Positions 62,484 through 64,000 of a stretch of 64,000 nt of DNA are shown in pieces. Position 1 is the first letter of the stretch; each line of letters begins with the position of its first letter. Under the pieces are notes generated by a model, which saw only the letters and a list, made by a program, of their open reading frames with translations, was not told where the DNA came from and searched no databases. Origin of the DNA: Pontibacter sp. SGAir0037 (lineage in GTDB: Bacteria; Bacteroidota; Bacteroidia; Cytophagales; Hymenobacteraceae); contig NZ_CP028092.1 in assembly GCF_005491705.1 (NCBI RefSeq), forward strand, positions 3,844,001 through 3,908,000, in the 5' to 3' direction. Both the position numbers and the translations under genes were made by a program.

Positions 62484-64000
62484 CAATTTAAAACCACCTT
62501 TCTAACCTGGTGCTTACCTTCCTGTGAGGTAGCCCTCAGAAAATATACACCACTTCTTACCTGAGGCAACTTCAGGCTATGCACCTTTTGCAATCTGCTA
62601 CCTGACGAGTAAACTTTTTTGCCAACAGCATCATATACCTCCACCGCGACATCCACGGTTGCCTGCACCCTGAAAGTTTCTTCTGCGCGGGTTACATCGG
62701 CAGGATTCGGGTACACCAGTAAATGAAACGCTTCTTCTGCCGCACCAGGATTATTGTCTCCTCCTGCGGTTTGCTCTAACAGATATAAGCCTCCTCCCTG
62801 TGTACCAATGGCCGCAAACAGCTTCCCTTCATCGCCTAAAGCACCAATGGCTATTCCCAGGTTCTTACCGAGTTTAGTAGGTTGCACCTGTTTTGTCAGG
62901 TTGTTTTCCAGCAGGTTCGTCTGCGCCTCAAACAAAGCGTTCAGGTCTTTCGTGAAGTCTGTGTACACCCGTATTGCGCCACTGTTATCTACCGTTACCA
63001 GGTCGGGAGTGCCGTTGCCGTTTAAATCGGCTATAGCAGGATAAAGGCTATACCGGAAAACATTGTAGCTGATACCGCCTAAGTCATCCCTCTCCTTTAC
63101 AAAAACCGGATTACTGATGCTGCCCGTATTCCGGTGGAACTCCAGAAATCCCAACGTTTTGCCAATAAGCATATCCAGGTCTCCGTCTCCGTCTACATCT
63201 GCAAAACATGGAGAATCGCCAGGAGTTACCGCGAGAAGAGGCCATCTGTTTGCCCAGTCCAGTTGCCATTCCTGCCCCGGCTCACCTGTATTTGAAATAT
63301 AAATGATCTGAGTAGCTCCCGTTTGTTTATCTGAAACAGTTAAGACTAGATCTGCCGCACCATTGCCGTTTATATCAGCAAAAGCAGGTTTTATATCTAC
63401 AAACCCCTGCCCGGCCAGCCCCAGGTAATTATCTGATATGAGGGTAAAAGCCGGTTCGCTGGCAGTGCCAACATTGCGCAGATAGGCCAGGCTGCCTGTG
63501 TAGCCTCCATTCCTATAAGAGCTGCGGTTACCTATCAGCATATCCAGCTTTCCGTCACCGTCGAGGTCGGCAAAAGCCGGGTAAGCGCCATCGCCTAAAT
63601 CGAGCATTTCTTTTTGCAGAAAATTGTTCTGCTCATACACAAAATCCGGATGATCTGCCGTGCGGTTATTTTTATACAGTAATACAGAACGCTGCAGCTC
63701 TACTTTGTTTTCAGTGTTATTACTGCTGTTAGAGGCCACAATTAAATCCGGAATGCCATCAAATGTTACGTCTTCGTAATAGGCAGCAGGAAAAAGATTG
63801 AGTTGGGCAGGCGAAGTGTTCAGCGGGAAAAGCGGCTCAAAGCTATCCATATAGGCTACCGTTTTGCTGCCTTTGTTTTCCATCATCACCAGGTTATCGC
63901 ACTCTACGCTGCCAATCAGCAGGTCTTTCACCCCGTTCCCGTTCAGATCTATTGTGAGTAAAGAAGAACCGTCGTGGCCAGAATGTAAAGGAGCTGCCAC
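62483..64000 (-). CDS. T9SS-exported FG-GAP/VCBS repeat protein, N-terminus missing
   Basis: 505 residues, open at the window edge. It has at least five FG-GAP/VCBS blades with calcium-binding loops (DLDGDGKLDMLIGN, DINGNGAADLVL, DVDGDGDLDMLIGK, DLNGNGTPDLVTV), giving a beta-propeller. The C-terminal about 75 residues are a type A T9SS sorting domain (VYPNPAD... VEVYDAVGKKVYSS... LPQVRSGVYFLRA), so it is secreted across the outer membrane and anchored or released. Upstream part may contain more propeller repeats or an enzyme domain. Confidence 0.9.
   Translation of the reverse strand: MAAPLHSGHDGSSLLTIDLNGNGVKDLLIGSVECDNLVMMENKGSKTVAYMDSFEPLFPLNTSPAQLNLFPAAYYEDVTFDGIPDLIVASNSSNNTENKVELQRSVLLYKNNRTADHPDFVYEQNNFLQKEMLDLGDGAYPAFADLDGDGKLDMLIGNRSSYRNGGYTGSLAYLRNVGTASEPAFTLISDNYLGLAGQGFVDIKPAFADINGNGAADLVLTVSDKQTGATQIIYISNTGEPGQEWQLDWANRWPLLAVTPGDSPCFADVDGDGDLDMLIGKTLGFLEFHRNTGSISNPVFVKERDDLGGISYNVFRYSLYPAIADLNGNGTPDLVTVDNSGAIRVYTDFTKDLNALFEAQTNLLENNLTKQVQPTKLGKNLGIAIGALGDEGKLFAAIGTQGGGLYLLEQTAGGDNNPGAAEEAFHLLVYPNPADVTRAEETFRVQATVDVAVEVYDAVGKKVYSSGSRLQKVHSLKLPQVRSGVYFLRATSQEGKHQVRKVVLN

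Noticed and set aside
1-64000. CRISPR arrays, rRNA genes, insertion sequences, prophage
   Set aside because: No regularly spaced repeats, no rRNA segments and no transposase, integrase or phage structural genes were seen on either strand.

Overview
The window looks like a chromosomal segment of a Bacteroidetes bacterium, most likely a Cytophagales member of the Pontibacter/Hymenobacter type. The signs are a type IX secretion sorting domain, a TonB-dependent receptor with a carboxypeptidase-regulatory N-terminus, a DUF2911 protein, start codons without clear Shine-Dalgarno sequences, and several exact matches to the Bacteroidetes promoter (TTG, 19-20 bases, TAnnTTTG). The genus is an inference. 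I see no insertion sequences, prophage or CRISPR array.

Layout. 0-1 kb: an AT-rich edge holding the N-terminus of an AlgI-like MBOAT acyltransferase (minus strand), then tRNA-Leu(UAA) and tRNA-Gly(GCC). 1-12 kb: mutS, a SpoU-type RNA methyltransferase, an outer-membrane receptor, a Dabb lipoprotein, and class Ia ribonucleotide reductase (nrdB then nrdA, minus). 11.9-12.5 kb: an AT-rich gap with a cluster of DnaA boxes, a candidate oriC or DnaA-controlled nrd promoter. 12.5-20 kb: rplU-rpmA, then a SAM-I riboswitch with metH and metF, then an M19 dipeptidase. 20-29.8 kb: an acidic unknown protein, an M28 peptidase, TerC, YajQ, GNAT, lipocalin, an esterase, an SDR and a ROK kinase. 30-31.8 kb: kdgK-eda, which finishes hexuronate breakdown through KDPG, behind a LacI-type operator. 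32.4-36 kb: the most unusual part, with two paralogous tRNA-like RNA genes, each with its own promoter and terminator, and beside one of them a short GluRS-like enzyme. 36-48 kb: acyltransferase, J-like coiled-coil protein, SGNH hydrolase, LytS/LytR pair, SDR, glycosylasparaginase, CutC, DinB, PQQ-type sugar dehydrogenase and a lipoprotein. 48-57 kb: mfd, a six-PAS histidine kinase with its response regulator, and two very hydrophilic disordered proteins. 57-64 kb: a beta-barrel protein, UDG, a glutamine-type aminotransferase and omega-amidase, an ABC permease, and a T9SS-exported FG-GAP protein cut by the window end.

The genes form small units rather than one pathway. DNA maintenance is well represented (mutS, mfd, UDG, nrdAB). 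Methionine and one-carbon metabolism appear twice: metH-metF under SAM control, and an aminotransferase/omega-amidase pair that may close methionine salvage.

The best candidate for something undescribed is the tRNA-like RNA pair (32656-32768 and 35840-35976). Both keep a full tRNA core with a class II, greatly expanded variable arm, a U1-A72/G73 acceptor end like tRNA-Gln, and an anticodon loop close to that of tRNA-Asp. A GluRS-family enzyme without an anticodon-binding domain lies directly downstream of the first.
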